Shown here: piece by piece, positions 16,127 through 23,791 of the stretch
Layout: each line of letters begins with the position of its first letter
Numbering within the stretch: the stretch's first letter is position 1
Assembly: GCF_003390925.1 (NCBI RefSeq)
Contig: NZ_QUBS01000014.1
Coordinates: forward strand, 1-64,000
DNA length: 64,000 nucleotides
Reading direction: 5' to 3'
Origin: Trinickia diaoshuihuensis
GTDB taxonomy: Bacteria; Pseudomonadota; Gammaproteobacteria; Burkholderiales; Burkholderiaceae
Notes under the pieces: model-generated
Database searches by the model: none
Told to the model about the DNA's origin: nothing
Seen by the model: only the letters and a program-made list of their open reading frames with translations
Made by a program: the position numbers and the translations under genes

Positions 16127-16858
16127 CTAGAGCCTCGTGCGTAGCGATGGCGCTCGGCGCGTGAACGACGCGATGCGCCGCGCACGCACGCCGTTGGCCA
16201 ACCGGTCGAGCGCATTGGCGAGGTCGGTGTGCGACGGGGCCGCCGCACCGCCGAGCATCGCATCGAACGCGATGCCGGCGATGTCGATCTCGCCGCCGAC
16301 GAACGCTTCGGCAAGGGGGGCGATCGACGCCCCGACATGCGCATAGGGACCGCTCACTTCGAGCACGGTCTCGCGGTCCAGGCAATCGGAGCCGGCCGGA
16401 ACGACGCCGGCGGCGGGCCAGCGCATGAGCAGGCCGCTTGCGTTGGGCCGCAGCGCGTCGGGCGCGCTGTGTTCGCTGTCGTGCTCGCACAGCGTCCAGC
16501 GATCCATGGCGAGCGGGGCCAACTGCGCGCGCCAACGCCCATAGGCGGTGGCCGACGATTCGACGATGACCGCCGGCGGCATCCTGAGCCGCACCAAGCG
16601 ACGCAGCATCGCATCGATCGCGGTGTCGGCGGGCAGTGGGCCGGTGCCGTTCTCGCCGCGCGTGCCGTGCAAGAACGGCACCAACTCCAGTTCGTCTTCG
16701 TATTCGCTGCGAAGCGCGCGCAGCCACGTGCCCGCCGCGAGCGGCAAAGCCCACGGCGCCGCGATGCCGCACAGCACGAGCAGCCGATCGTCGCGCCCTT
16801 CGCGGATCGCGCACACGCGCCGCGCGACCATCGAGACATCGGAGATGAGCGTGCGCAT
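16127..16858 (-). CDS. Unknown 243-residue protein in the aromatic cluster
   Basis: No family was recognised. It starts MRTLISDVSMVARRVCAIRE three bases after the pheA stop, so it is almost certainly co-translated with pheA. It has no signal peptide; GRDDRLLVLCGIAAPWALPLAAGTWL is mildly hydrophobic. Asp/Glu/His-containing stretches (LCEHDSEHSAPDAL, DCLDRETVLEVSGPYAHVG) could hold an active site. Codon use and GC content match the neighbours. It lies between pheA and the efflux operon, which makes a role in the same pathway likely. A much longer frame reaching 17383 is a shadow of pheA. It could be an enzyme or a binding protein; function is open. Confidence 0.7.
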   Translation of the reverse strand: MRTLISDVSMVARRVCAIREGRDDRLLVLCGIAAPWALPLAAGTWLRALRSEYEDELELVPFLHGTRGENGTGPLPADTAIDAMLRRLVRLRMPPAVIVESSATAYGRWRAQLAPLAMDRWTLCEHDSEHSAPDALRPNASGLLMRWPAAGVVPAGSDCLDRETVLEVSGPYAHVGASIAPLAEAFVGGEIDIAGIAFDAMLGGAAAPSHTDLANALDRLANGVRARRIASFTRRAPSLRTRL

Positions 16859-16860
16859 GA

Positions 16861-18000
16861 TCAATGTCCCGGCGGCGACGTGCGCGCGGCGCCGTTCAGC
16901 CGCCCGCGCGGATAGGCGCCCAACACGCGCAGACCCGAGAGGCCCGCGCCGAGATCGTCGAGCGCCTCGCGCACGCGTGCATCGCGGGCGTGCCCGCTCA
17001 AATCGGCGAAATAGCGATACGGTAGGCCCGGTGTTCGGCCCGGGCGTACCGCGAGCCAGAGCATATCGATTCCTCGCCGGGCCAGCACCGCGAAAAGGCG
17101 GGCAAGCTCGTCGGTGCCGTCGCTCGGCGCGAAGGAAAGGCTCGTCCGATCGTCTCCGGTCGGGTCGGGCGACGGCCCGCCGAGCACGAGGAATCGGGTG
17201 CGATTGTTCGGGTCGTCTTGTATCGCGCGGGCGAGCACGCGCAATCCGTAGCGCCGCGCGGCGGGTTCGCCCGCAATGGCCGCGCAATGCGCATGTTCGG
17301 CCGCTTCGCGCGCCGCCGCTCCGTTGCTCGACACGGCGATGCGCCGCAACCGAGGCGCGTGGGTGTCGAGCCAAGCGCGGCATTGCGCCAGTGCCTGCTC
17401 ATGGCCCAGGACACACTCGACGCCTTCGAGCGAGGCGTTCGCGCCGAGCAGGCAATGGACCACCGCCTGCTCGATCTCGCCCGTGATCGGCGGCGTGTAT
17501 TGCGCGAGCAAATCGACGGTGCGGGTGATGGTGCCTTCCGTCGAATTTTCGATCGGCACCACGGCGAATTCGGTGTCGCCTTCGCTGAGCGCGGCGAAGA
17601 CGTCCTCGAGCGTTTCCTGCGCGTCGATTCTGACCGCATCGCCGAAGTGCTGCCGTGCCGCGGCTTCCGTATAGGTGCCCGCGGGACCGAGAAAGGCGAC
17701 CGAAGGCGCGCCTTGCACTTCGCGGCTGGCGCTGAACAGGGCGCCCCAAATGGAGGCCACGTGATCGTCGCGCAGCGCCCCGTGCGAGCGCGCGCATAGA
17801 TTCGCGACGATCGCGCTTTCGCGCCCGGGATGGTAGACCGGCAAGCCGCCGCGCCGCTTCAGGCGGCCGATCTCGGCCGCGCATTCGACGCGTTGCACGA
17901 TCAGGGCGAGCAGATCGGCGTCGATCGAGTCGATGCGGGTGCGGCAAGCGGCGATGGCATCGTCGACCGTGGGCGGCGGCGCGAGTTCGAGAGGCGTCAT
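16861..18000 (-). CDS. pheA: Bifunctional chorismate mutase/prephenate dehydratase with altered ACT domain
   Basis: 379 residues. AroQ chorismate mutase at about 12-95 (CRTRIDSIDADLLALIVQRVECAAEIGRLKRR), prephenate dehydratase at about 99-277 with the catalytic T268-R269-F270, and an ACT domain at about 285-365. It converts chorismate to phenylpyruvate. The ACT motif that is ESRP in feedback-regulated P-proteins reads AVRP (317-320), and the GAL(V) motif region reads SDGTDELAR (293-301). Both phenylalanine-binding motifs are therefore changed. It sits in an operon with acyl-CoA-type enzymes, so it is probably a dedicated, feedback-resistant copy comparable in role to TdaC in tropodithietic acid clusters. 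Confidence 0.92.
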   Translation of the reverse strand: MTPLELAPPPTVDDAIAACRTRIDSIDADLLALIVQRVECAAEIGRLKRRGGLPVYHPGRESAIVANLCARSHGALRDDHVASIWGALFSASREVQGAPSVAFLGPAGTYTEAAARQHFGDAVRIDAQETLEDVFAALSEGDTEFAVVPIENSTEGTITRTVDLLAQYTPPITGEIEQAVVHCLLGANASLEGVECVLGHEQALAQCRAWLDTHAPRLRRIAVSSNGAAAREAAEHAHCAAIAGEPAARRYGLRVLARAIQDDPNNRTRFLVLGGPSPDPTGDDRTSLSFAPSDGTDELARLFAVLARRGIDMLWLAVRPGRTPGLPYRYFADLSGHARDARVREALDDLGAGLSGLRVLGAYPRGRLNGAARTSPPGH

Positions 18001-18059
18001 GGCAATGCGATCCCTACTGAGCAGTGCGGAAAGTGCGATCGGTGCTGCGGCGAGTACGC

Positions 18060-19049
18060 TCAATGCGGCGCTGCGCTCGGCGCGAAATGGCTTAATGGAC
18101 CGATTCGAGCAAGCGCCGCGCGGTACTCCGCATCGAGGTGTTCGACGATGTCGGCCACGCTCATCACGGCATCCATCGAGCCGACGCCTTGCCCCGCTCC
18201 CCAGATATCGCGCCATTGTTTGGCACCCGATTCGGGCGAGAAGTCCAAGCGCGCTCCCTCGACGCGGGTCAGCGTGCGCAAGTCGATACCGGCCGCCTCG
18301 ATGCTTTGACGCAGATAGTTGCCGTGGACGCCGGTGAATGCATCGGTATAGACGATGTCGGCGGCGGTCGCCTCGACGATGGTGTTTTTGTAGCTGGGTA
18401 CGACGTTCGCTTCGCGCGATGCGATGAAGCGCGTACCGATATAGGCGCAATCGGCGCCGAGCGCGCGCGCGGCGGCGATGGCATCGCCCGTCGCGATCGA
18501 GCCCGCGAGCGCCACGAAGCCCGAGTAAAAGCGCCGCACCTCGGGCACGAGCGCGAACGGCGAGAGCGTGCCGGCATGACCGCCGGCGCCGGCCGCGACG
18601 AGGATCAATCCGTCGACGCCGGCCTCGAGCGCTTTCTCGGCGTGGCGGATTGTCGTGACATCGTGCAGCAAGATGCCGCCGTACGCGTGCACTTCATCGA
18701 CGACCTCGCGCGCGGGCGCACGCAAGCTCGTGATCATGACAGGCACGCGCCGATCGATGGCGATGCGCAGATCGGCTTCGAGACGCGTGTTCGACGGGTG
18801 GCAGATATGGTTCAGCGCATACGGTCCCACGCCGGCTTCCGGGAAGGCCGTGCGATGCGCTCGCAGTTCGGCATCGATCATGCCGAGCCAATCGTCGAGT
18901 TGCGCGCTCGAGCGCGCGTTCAGCGCGGGGAACGAGCCGACGATGCCGCTCTTGCATTGAGCCAGCACCATCTCGGGATAACTCGCGATCAGCATCGGCG
19001 ACGCGATCACCGGTAGCCGCAGCGATTGAAGAAGAGCGGGCGTCGCCAT
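18060..19049 (-). CDS. Nitronate monooxygenase/2-nitropropane dioxygenase-like FMN enzyme
   Basis: 329 residues of the NMO-type TIM barrel. SLRLPVIASPMLIASYPEMV at the N terminus, DGLILVAAGAGGHAG (flavin phosphate loop), LAGSIATGDAIAAARALGADCAYIGTRFIAS near the C-terminal half. Family members bind FMN and oxidise nitronates or act as enoyl reductases/dehydrogenases. It follows the thioesterase by 17 bases and precedes pheA by 59 bases in the same transcript. In this context it may carry out a redox step in the pathway; substrate unknown. The similar length to bacterial NMOs argues against truncation. Confidence 0.87.
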   Translation of the reverse strand: MATPALLQSLRLPVIASPMLIASYPEMVLAQCKSGIVGSFPALNARSSAQLDDWLGMIDAELRAHRTAFPEAGVGPYALNHICHPSNTRLEADLRIAIDRRVPVMITSLRAPAREVVDEVHAYGGILLHDVTTIRHAEKALEAGVDGLILVAAGAGGHAGTLSPFALVPEVRRFYSGFVALAGSIATGDAIAAARALGADCAYIGTRFIASREANVVPSYKNTIVEATAADIVYTDAFTGVHGNYLRQSIEAAGIDLRTLTRVEGARLDFSPESGAKQWRDIWGAGQGVGSMDAVMSVADIVEHLDAEYRAALARIGPLSHFAPSAAPH

Positions 19050-19066
19050 CGATGCCTCCGGTCTTG

Positions 19067-19471
19067 TCAGTTTGCAAGCGCGGCACTGTCGCGCCGCTCG
19101 TCGAGCCGTTTATGAAAGCCGCCGCGGCTGACCGCGCAACGCGTATGGATTCCTTCGCCGACCACGCCGACGGCATCGCGCACCGAGACGCGATAGGTCA
19201 TCATCCGGCCGTCGACTTCGATCAGTTCGGCATCCACGGTGACTTCCCACTCGGGCGGCGTCGGCGCGAGATGCTTGATTTCGAAGTTGTAGCCGACCGT
19301 CATTTGATCCTCGGGCAGCAGATGATCGGTGGCTTTCATGCACGTCTGCTCGATGAAAATGATCATGATCGGGCTGGCAAGCGCATGCGCTTCTCCCCCC
19401 CATTGATCGGCAAGGGAAATCGTATCGACGCGATGCGTCGCTTGGGCGCGCAGCCCTGGCTGGATAGTCAA
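19067..19471 (-). CDS. FlK/FcoT-like hotdog acyl-CoA thioesterase
   Basis: 134 residues of a single hotdog domain in the fluoroacetyl-CoA-thioesterase-like group: ALASPIMIIFIEQTCMKATDHLL, MTVGYNFEIKHLAPTPPEWEV with the conserved VG.....H, and VVGEGIHTRCAVS. The TTG start at 19471 is supported by AAGGAG six bases before it. It lies 33 bases after the acyl-CoA-dehydrogenase-like gene. Thioesterases are standard members of tropone/tropolone clusters (TdaD, TrlF), where they release CoA from a ring-expanded or shunt intermediate. That parallel is inference from gene context. Confidence 0.87.
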   Translation of the reverse strand: MTIQPGLRAQATHRVDTISLADQWGGEAHALASPIMIIFIEQTCMKATDHLLPEDQMTVGYNFEIKHLAPTPPEWEVTVDAELIEVDGRMMTYRVSVRDAVGVVGEGIHTRCAVSRGGFHKRLDERRDSAALAN

Positions 19472-19504
19472 CTTGGACTCCTTGATCGGATGGAAAAACG
19501 AGGG

Positions 19505-20653
19505 TCAACGCATGCCGGCGGCGGTCGTGGCGGCACGCTGCATCTGGCTGAAGATGTTCCGGCTGTGCATTTCTTCCGTTCCGCCCGCCGATCCCATGGC
19601 GAGCGCGTCGGCGACGAACGTGGCGAGCGCCCCTCGGCGATAGCCGTCGCTGCCGTGGATCGCGAGCAGATGCAGCGCCGCCTGGGCGAGATCTCGGGCG
19701 CCGCCGAGCTTCGCGATCGAACAGTTGGCCAATGCGGCGGGATGTTGCGACAGCAATTGATCGAGCGCCGCGAGCGCCATCGAACGCGTGCGCTGCACGC
19801 CGATTTCGATTTCGACGAGCCGGCGCTGCACATGCTGGTGTTGGTCGAGCGTCGTGCCGAGCGTCGCACGCGAGGCCGCGTAGGCGAGCGCATCGGTGAG
19901 AAACGGCTTTACCACGTCGGCGCATAGCAGACCGAAGAGCGCGCGGTTCATCGATGCGATGTCCATGAGCAAGCGCAAGCCCGCGGCCGGCTCGCCGAGC
20001 AATTCGTGCTTGCCGATCGCGACGTTCTTGAACGTCATGTCGCCGATCGGCAGATCCGCGACTCCGAAGGTCTCCTGCGGCGGCGTGCGGCTGACGCCTT
20101 CACGCGCCGGATCGAGGAGCACGAGTGCTGTCGCGCGCTTATCGCCGTTCGTGTAGGAAGCGACGACCAGCACCCACTGCGCGTCGGGCGCATGACTGAT
20201 GTTGTACTTGTGCCCGTCGAGCCGGTACCCGTCAGCGTCCGCAGTCAGGCGCGTTTCGAGCGCGCGCACCTCCGTGCCCGTGCCCTTCTCGGATATGGCC
20301 GTTGCACCGGCGGCGCCGCTCATGAGCCGCGGTAGAAGGCGGTCGCATTGCGCGGGGGATCCGTGCGTGAGAAGGGCGCGGATCAACGTCGCTTGATTGG
20401 CGAGCGCCATGGCGAAGCCGACCGAGCGCAACGTCGAGACGATGGCCTCGAAGGCCTCGACGAACTGCGTCCACGTACCGCCGGCACCGCCTTGTTTTTC
20501 AGGTACGGGCAGCCGCCATAAACCCGCATCGGACAATGCCCGCCACGCGTCCCACGCGAAACCGCCGGTAGGCGTTCGATGACGAAACGATTCGGCGATG
20601 CCGCGAAATCGAGCCGCGGCATCCGCGGAGGAAACGTTGGCTGCTAAGTTCAT
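19505..20653 (-). CDS. Acyl-CoA-dehydrogenase-fold flavoprotein lacking the catalytic glutamate (TdaE-like candidate)
   Basis: 382 residues with the ACAD layout: N-terminal helical domain, FAD-binding TAISEKGTGTEVRAL and KYNISHAPDAQWVLVVASY in the middle domain, and a C-terminal helical domain with SRATLGTTLDQHQHVQ and AIHGSDGYRRG. The catalytic base normally sits in the (Y)EGT motif; here the sequence is SAGGT (355-359), so the Glu is Gly357. The alternative Glu used by isovaleryl-CoA dehydrogenase aligns with Asn236 (SMNRAL). A normal dehydrogenase reaction is therefore doubtful. The flavoprotein dioxygenase TdaE of tropone biosynthesis has the same fold. First gene of a five-gene leftward operon. 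Confidence 0.88.
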   Translation of the reverse strand: MNLAANVSSADAAARFRGIAESFRHRTPTGGFAWDAWRALSDAGLWRLPVPEKQGGAGGTWTQFVEAFEAIVSTLRSVGFAMALANQATLIRALLTHGSPAQCDRLLPRLMSGAAGATAISEKGTGTEVRALETRLTADADGYRLDGHKYNISHAPDAQWVLVVASYTNGDKRATALVLLDPAREGVSRTPPQETFGVADLPIGDMTFKNVAIGKHELLGEPAAGLRLLMDIASMNRALFGLLCADVVKPFLTDALAYAASRATLGTTLDQHQHVQRRLVEIEIGVQRTRSMALAALDQLLSQHPAALANCSIAKLGGARDLAQAALHLLAIHGSDGYRRGALATFVADALAMGSAGGTEEMHSRNIFSQMQRAATTAAGMR

Positions 20654-20700
20654 GGTCGTCGCGCGTCACGTTTGGATGTGGCGCTAATCTAAACAAATCA

Positions 20701-20734
20701 GCGTATTGGAGAAACTGTCATTTCTCTCATACGC
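20701..20734 (-). promoter_or_regulatory. Inverted repeat upstream of the acyl-CoA-dehydrogenase-like operon
   Basis: Two 14-base arms (gcgtattggagaaa and tttctctcatacgc) match at 12 of 14 positions around a six-base centre. It lies 48-81 bases before the start of the operon and 16 bases after the epimerase stop. It could be the operon's operator or a weak terminator for the epimerase gene (the following minus-strand bases are only mildly T-rich). Confidence 0.5.
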
Positions 20735-20749
20735 GCGACGCCGGACGTG

Positions 20750-21730
20750 CTACGACGGCAGACATCCGATGCCGCGAAGCGTGGCTTCGACGGCGACTTC
20801 CAACGGCGTATGCGGCTCTTGGCCCAAGATCGCGCTAAGCCGGTCATTGGTCATTTTGACGGGCATTTCCCAGAGGTATCGCATCTCGAGCAATTCGCGC
20901 AGCGTCGTGACGAACGGCGCGGCGATAGTAACGAGCCACCATGCAAAGCTCCGCACTTGCGGACGCATGCCGTGACGCCGCGCCACGGTACCGATGGCTT
21001 GCGCCATCCGCGTTCCGTCCTCGTCCCAATGGCCGGCCATGTGAAACGTGGCGAACGCGTCGAGCGTGCTTCTGCGTTCGATGAGCAAGCGCATCGTGCG
21101 CGCGACGTCGGGCACGTACGACCATAAGTGACCCACGCCCGGGCGCCCCGGCAGACGTACGACGCGAATGGGACTCGCCGCCTTGACGAGCCCTTGCGAA
21201 AACCAACTGTTGCCGACCTGCGGGCCGAAGAAGTCGCCGGCTCGAACGACGATCGTGCGCACGCCGTGCTCGGTGGCCGCGCGCAACCTGCGCTCCAGTT
21301 CGACGCGAATCGCGCCTTTGCGCGTCGCCGGGTGCTGCGGCGAATCCTCGTTCAACAGCGGCAATGCGTCGGGGCCGTAGTTGTAGACGGTGCCGGGCAG
21401 CACGATGGTCGCGCCCGCGGCACGGGCCGCTGCGATCGTGTTATCGATCATCGGCAAGACGAGTTCCGACCAGCGGCGATATCCCGGCGGGTTGACGGCA
21501 TGCACGACGACACCGCAGCCTTGCGCCGCCGCTATCACGGCTTGGCGATCCATCGCGTCGCCCGCGACCCAATCGACTCCGTCGCGCTCGCCCTTCATAT
21601 CGAGCCGCCGCGTGAGCGCTTTCACCTCCCAGCCGGCATCGCGCAATTGGCGTGCGAGTTCGCCGCCGATTCCACCGGTGGCGCCAAGCACCAGTACGCG
21701 TCGATTCTGCGTCGGCTCAATCGTTTCCAT
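20750..21730 (-). CDS. NAD(P)-dependent epimerase/dehydratase (extended SDR)
   Basis: 326 residues from METIEPTQNRRVLVLGATGGIGGEL, with the extended SDR nucleotide motif GATGGIGG near the N terminus, VVVHAVNPPGY, and a region around VLPGTVYNYGP with the family tyrosine. A GGGAGA site precedes the ATG at 21730; the frame continues upstream without coding character. It is divergent from a LysR gene that probably regulates it. It lies 96 bases upstream of the cluster operon on the same strand, separated by an inverted repeat, so membership in the cluster is uncertain. Confidence 0.85.
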   Translation of the reverse strand: METIEPTQNRRVLVLGATGGIGGELARQLRDAGWEVKALTRRLDMKGERDGVDWVAGDAMDRQAVIAAAQGCGVVVHAVNPPGYRRWSELVLPMIDNTIAAARAAGATIVLPGTVYNYGPDALPLLNEDSPQHPATRKGAIRVELERRLRAATEHGVRTIVVRAGDFFGPQVGNSWFSQGLVKAASPIRVVRLPGRPGVGHLWSYVPDVARTMRLLIERRSTLDAFATFHMAGHWDEDGTRMAQAIGTVARRHGMRPQVRSFAWWLVTIAAPFVTTLRELLEMRYLWEMPVKMTNDRLSAILGQEPHTPLEVAVEATLRGIGCLPS

Positions 21731-21818
21731 CGCTGTTCTCCCTGATATGACCGTTTCGATGACCGCATTTTCGCGGGCGGGGCGATATAAAGGAATTGGC
21801 GAAAGCGATCCATCCGCT

Positions 21819-21832
21819 ATACATTTATGTAT
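21819..21832. promoter_or_regulatory. Palindrome ATACAT-TT-ATGTAT at the LysR start codon
   Basis: A perfect 6-bp inverted repeat with a two-base centre that overlaps the ATG of the LysR gene. It resembles the ATAC-N7-GTAT form of LysR binding sites and would suit autoregulation within the divergent epimerase/LysR region. Confidence 0.45.
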
Positions 21833-22793
21833 GGCAGAAAATCTTAGCTGGGAACTGTATCGAACCTTTCTCGCGGTCTTGACCGAGGGCTCGCTATCGG
21901 GCGCCGCGCGTGCGCTCGGTATCACCCAACCGACGGCCGGGCGCCATATCATGGCGCTCGAGGCCGCGTTCGGATTGACGTTGTTCACGCGGTCCCAATC
22001 GGGGCTGTTGCCGACGCAGGAGGCATTGGCACTACGCGGCTACGCCGCCGCGCTGCGCAGCACGGCCGCCGCGCTGGAGCGGGCTGCGGCGAGCCATGGG
22101 CCCGGGGTGACAGGCGTGGTGCGCGTTTCGGCGAGCGACGTCATCGGCGTCGAGGTGCTGCCGCCCATCATTGCCGGCTTGCGGCGGGCTCACCCGGGGC
22201 TCGTCGTCGAATTGGTGACGACCAATCGCGTTCAGGACGTTCTGCAGCGCGAGGTCGATATCGCCGTTCGGATGGCGCAGCCGTCTCAGGATGCGCTCGT
22301 GGCGCGCCGGATCGGCGACGTGGAGCTGGGACTCTACGCGCAAGCCGGCTATGTCGAGCGCCACGGCGTGCCCGCGACGCTGCCCGAGCTTGCGCGGCAC
22401 ACGCTGATCGGCTTCGATCAATTGACGCCGTTCTTGCGCGAAGCGGGCAAGGCGCTACCCGTATGGAAGCGCGAAGCGTTTGCGTTGAGAGCCGACAGCG
22501 ATCTCGCGCAACTGGCGTTGCTGCGCGCCGGCTGCGGGATCGGCTTTTGCCAAACGGCGATCGCGCGGCGCGATGCGCTCGTGCGCATCTTGCCGAAGGC
22601 CGTTTCGGTCAAGTTTGCAACGTGGGTCGTCATGCATGAGGATCTTCGCGGCAGCTTGCGCTGCACGGCGACGTTCGACGCGCTGGCCCAAGGTCTTCGA
22701 TCCTATATCGCAGACGCTCAAGCGGTGCGCGCCTCGCCGCCCAAGCGCTCGGCCAGGAAGTCGACGAACACGCGCAGCCGCGGCAGCATGTGA
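21831..22793 (+). CDS. LysR-family transcriptional regulator
   Basis: 320 residues beginning MAENLSWELYRTFLAVLTEGSLSGAARALGITQPTAGRHI, a clear LysR winged helix, followed by a substrate-binding domain (VRVSASDVIGVEVLPPIIAGL, LRAGCGIGFCQTAIARRD). No good Shine-Dalgarno precedes the ATG. It faces the epimerase gene divergently. The last 25 codons (ending in a KRSARKSTNTRSRGSM tail) overlap the 3' end of the opposite LysR gene by 76 bases, so the basic tail is probably a read-through extension. Confidence 0.87.
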   Translation: MAENLSWELYRTFLAVLTEGSLSGAARALGITQPTAGRHIMALEAAFGLTLFTRSQSGLLPTQEALALRGYAAALRSTAAALERAAASHGPGVTGVVRVSASDVIGVEVLPPIIAGLRRAHPGLVVELVTTNRVQDVLQREVDIAVRMAQPSQDALVARRIGDVELGLYAQAGYVERHGVPATLPELARHTLIGFDQLTPFLREAGKALPVWKREAFALRADSDLAQLALLRAGCGIGFCQTAIARRDALVRILPKAVSVKFATWVVMHEDLRGSLRCTATFDALAQGLRSYIADAQAVRASPPKRSARKSTNTRSRGSM

Positions 22794-23620
22794 CGATTCG
22801 TCGGCCACAGCGCGCGAAGCACTCCTTCCAAGGTGACCGCGCGCTCGAGCACGATCTTCAGCCGTCCCGCGGCAATCGCTTCGCGCGCCAGGAAATCGGG
22901 CAGATAGGCGAGACCGAGCCCTTCGATTGCGGCGCCCAAAATCGCTTCGGCGTTATTGAATACGAGCGGTGCGCCCGCCGCCGTAGCGGGCAGCGCCGAT
23001 ACGCCGTCGATCAGCCACGCTTGCAACTTCCCGCTCGATGCGTACTTGAAACGCAGACAAGTGTGATCGGCCAACTCGCTCGCCGCGTGCGGTGCGCCAT
23101 GGCGCGCGAGATAGGCGGGCGATGCGCAGATCACGAACCGGTAAGGCGCGACGGGCCGCGCCTTCAGCGTCGAATCGACAGGCTCGCCGCCGCGTATGAC
23201 CACGTCGAAGCTCTCTTCGACCACGTCGACATGCCGGTCGCTGAAATCGAGATCGAGTTCGATCTCCGGATAGCGCGCGCGGAACTCGGCGATGACGGGC
23301 AGCACGAGGCGATAACCGATCGTCGGCATGCTAATGCGTAAGCGTCCGCGCGGTGCGTCGGCGACCTGCGATAGCTGCGTTTGGGCATCCCGAATCTCTT
23401 GAAGGGCATGGCGGCAGCGCTCGAAGAAAATGGCCCCTTCGTCGGTGAGCGTGATGCGCCGAGTGGTGCGGTGAAAAAGCCGCACGCCGAGGCTTTCCTC
23501 GAGCTTCGCCACGCTTTTTCCGACCGCCGACGCGGAAAGGCCGAGCGCACGGCCCGCCATGACGAAGCTGCCCGTTTCCGCGGCGCGGACAAAGACGGCG
23601 AGGCCGCTAAGCGTATCCAT
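22718..23620 (-). CDS. LysR-family transcriptional regulator (CrgA/DmlR-like)
   Basis: 300 residues from MDTLSGLAVFVRAAETGSFVMAGRALGLSASAVGKSVAKLEESLGVRLFHRTTR, typical of the large DmlR/CrgA subgroup. The sensor domain has the subgroup motif FDVVIRGGEPVDSTLKARPVAPYRFVICASPAYLARHG. An upstream in-frame ATG at 23671 would add 17 residues without similarity. It is divergent from an MFS exporter gene and is the likely regulator of it. Its 3' end overlaps the convergent LysR gene. Confidence 0.9.
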   Translation of the reverse strand: MDTLSGLAVFVRAAETGSFVMAGRALGLSASAVGKSVAKLEESLGVRLFHRTTRRITLTDEGAIFFERCRHALQEIRDAQTQLSQVADAPRGRLRISMPTIGYRLVLPVIAEFRARYPEIELDLDFSDRHVDVVEESFDVVIRGGEPVDSTLKARPVAPYRFVICASPAYLARHGAPHAASELADHTCLRFKYASSGKLQAWLIDGVSALPATAAGAPLVFNNAEAILGAAIEGLGLAYLPDFLAREAIAAGRLKIVLERAVTLEGVLRALWPTNRHMLPRLRVFVDFLAERLGGEARTA

Positions 23621-23791
23621 CGATGAGCGATTGACGAAAAATTGTCCTGATAGTCCGGAAAGCGGGCCCATTTAAACACGATTGCGCGGCCTCTACCATT
23701 TCGCCCGGTGCCGATCGAACCAAGGGGGCGCATCTTCGACCCCATCGGTGACGCATCGGCGATGAGAACCACTACGTCGTCCGAGGGAGCC

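Noticed and set aside
16859-17383. N-terminal extension of the unknown 243-residue protein
   Set aside because: The extension lies inside pheA in another frame and is Arg-rich shadow sequence; the ATG at 16858 follows the pheA stop directly.
19505-20653. Ordinary fatty-acid or aryl catabolic acyl-CoA dehydrogenase
   Set aside because: No glutamate at either known base position, and the operon lacks hydratase, ligase or thiolase genes of a degradation pathway.
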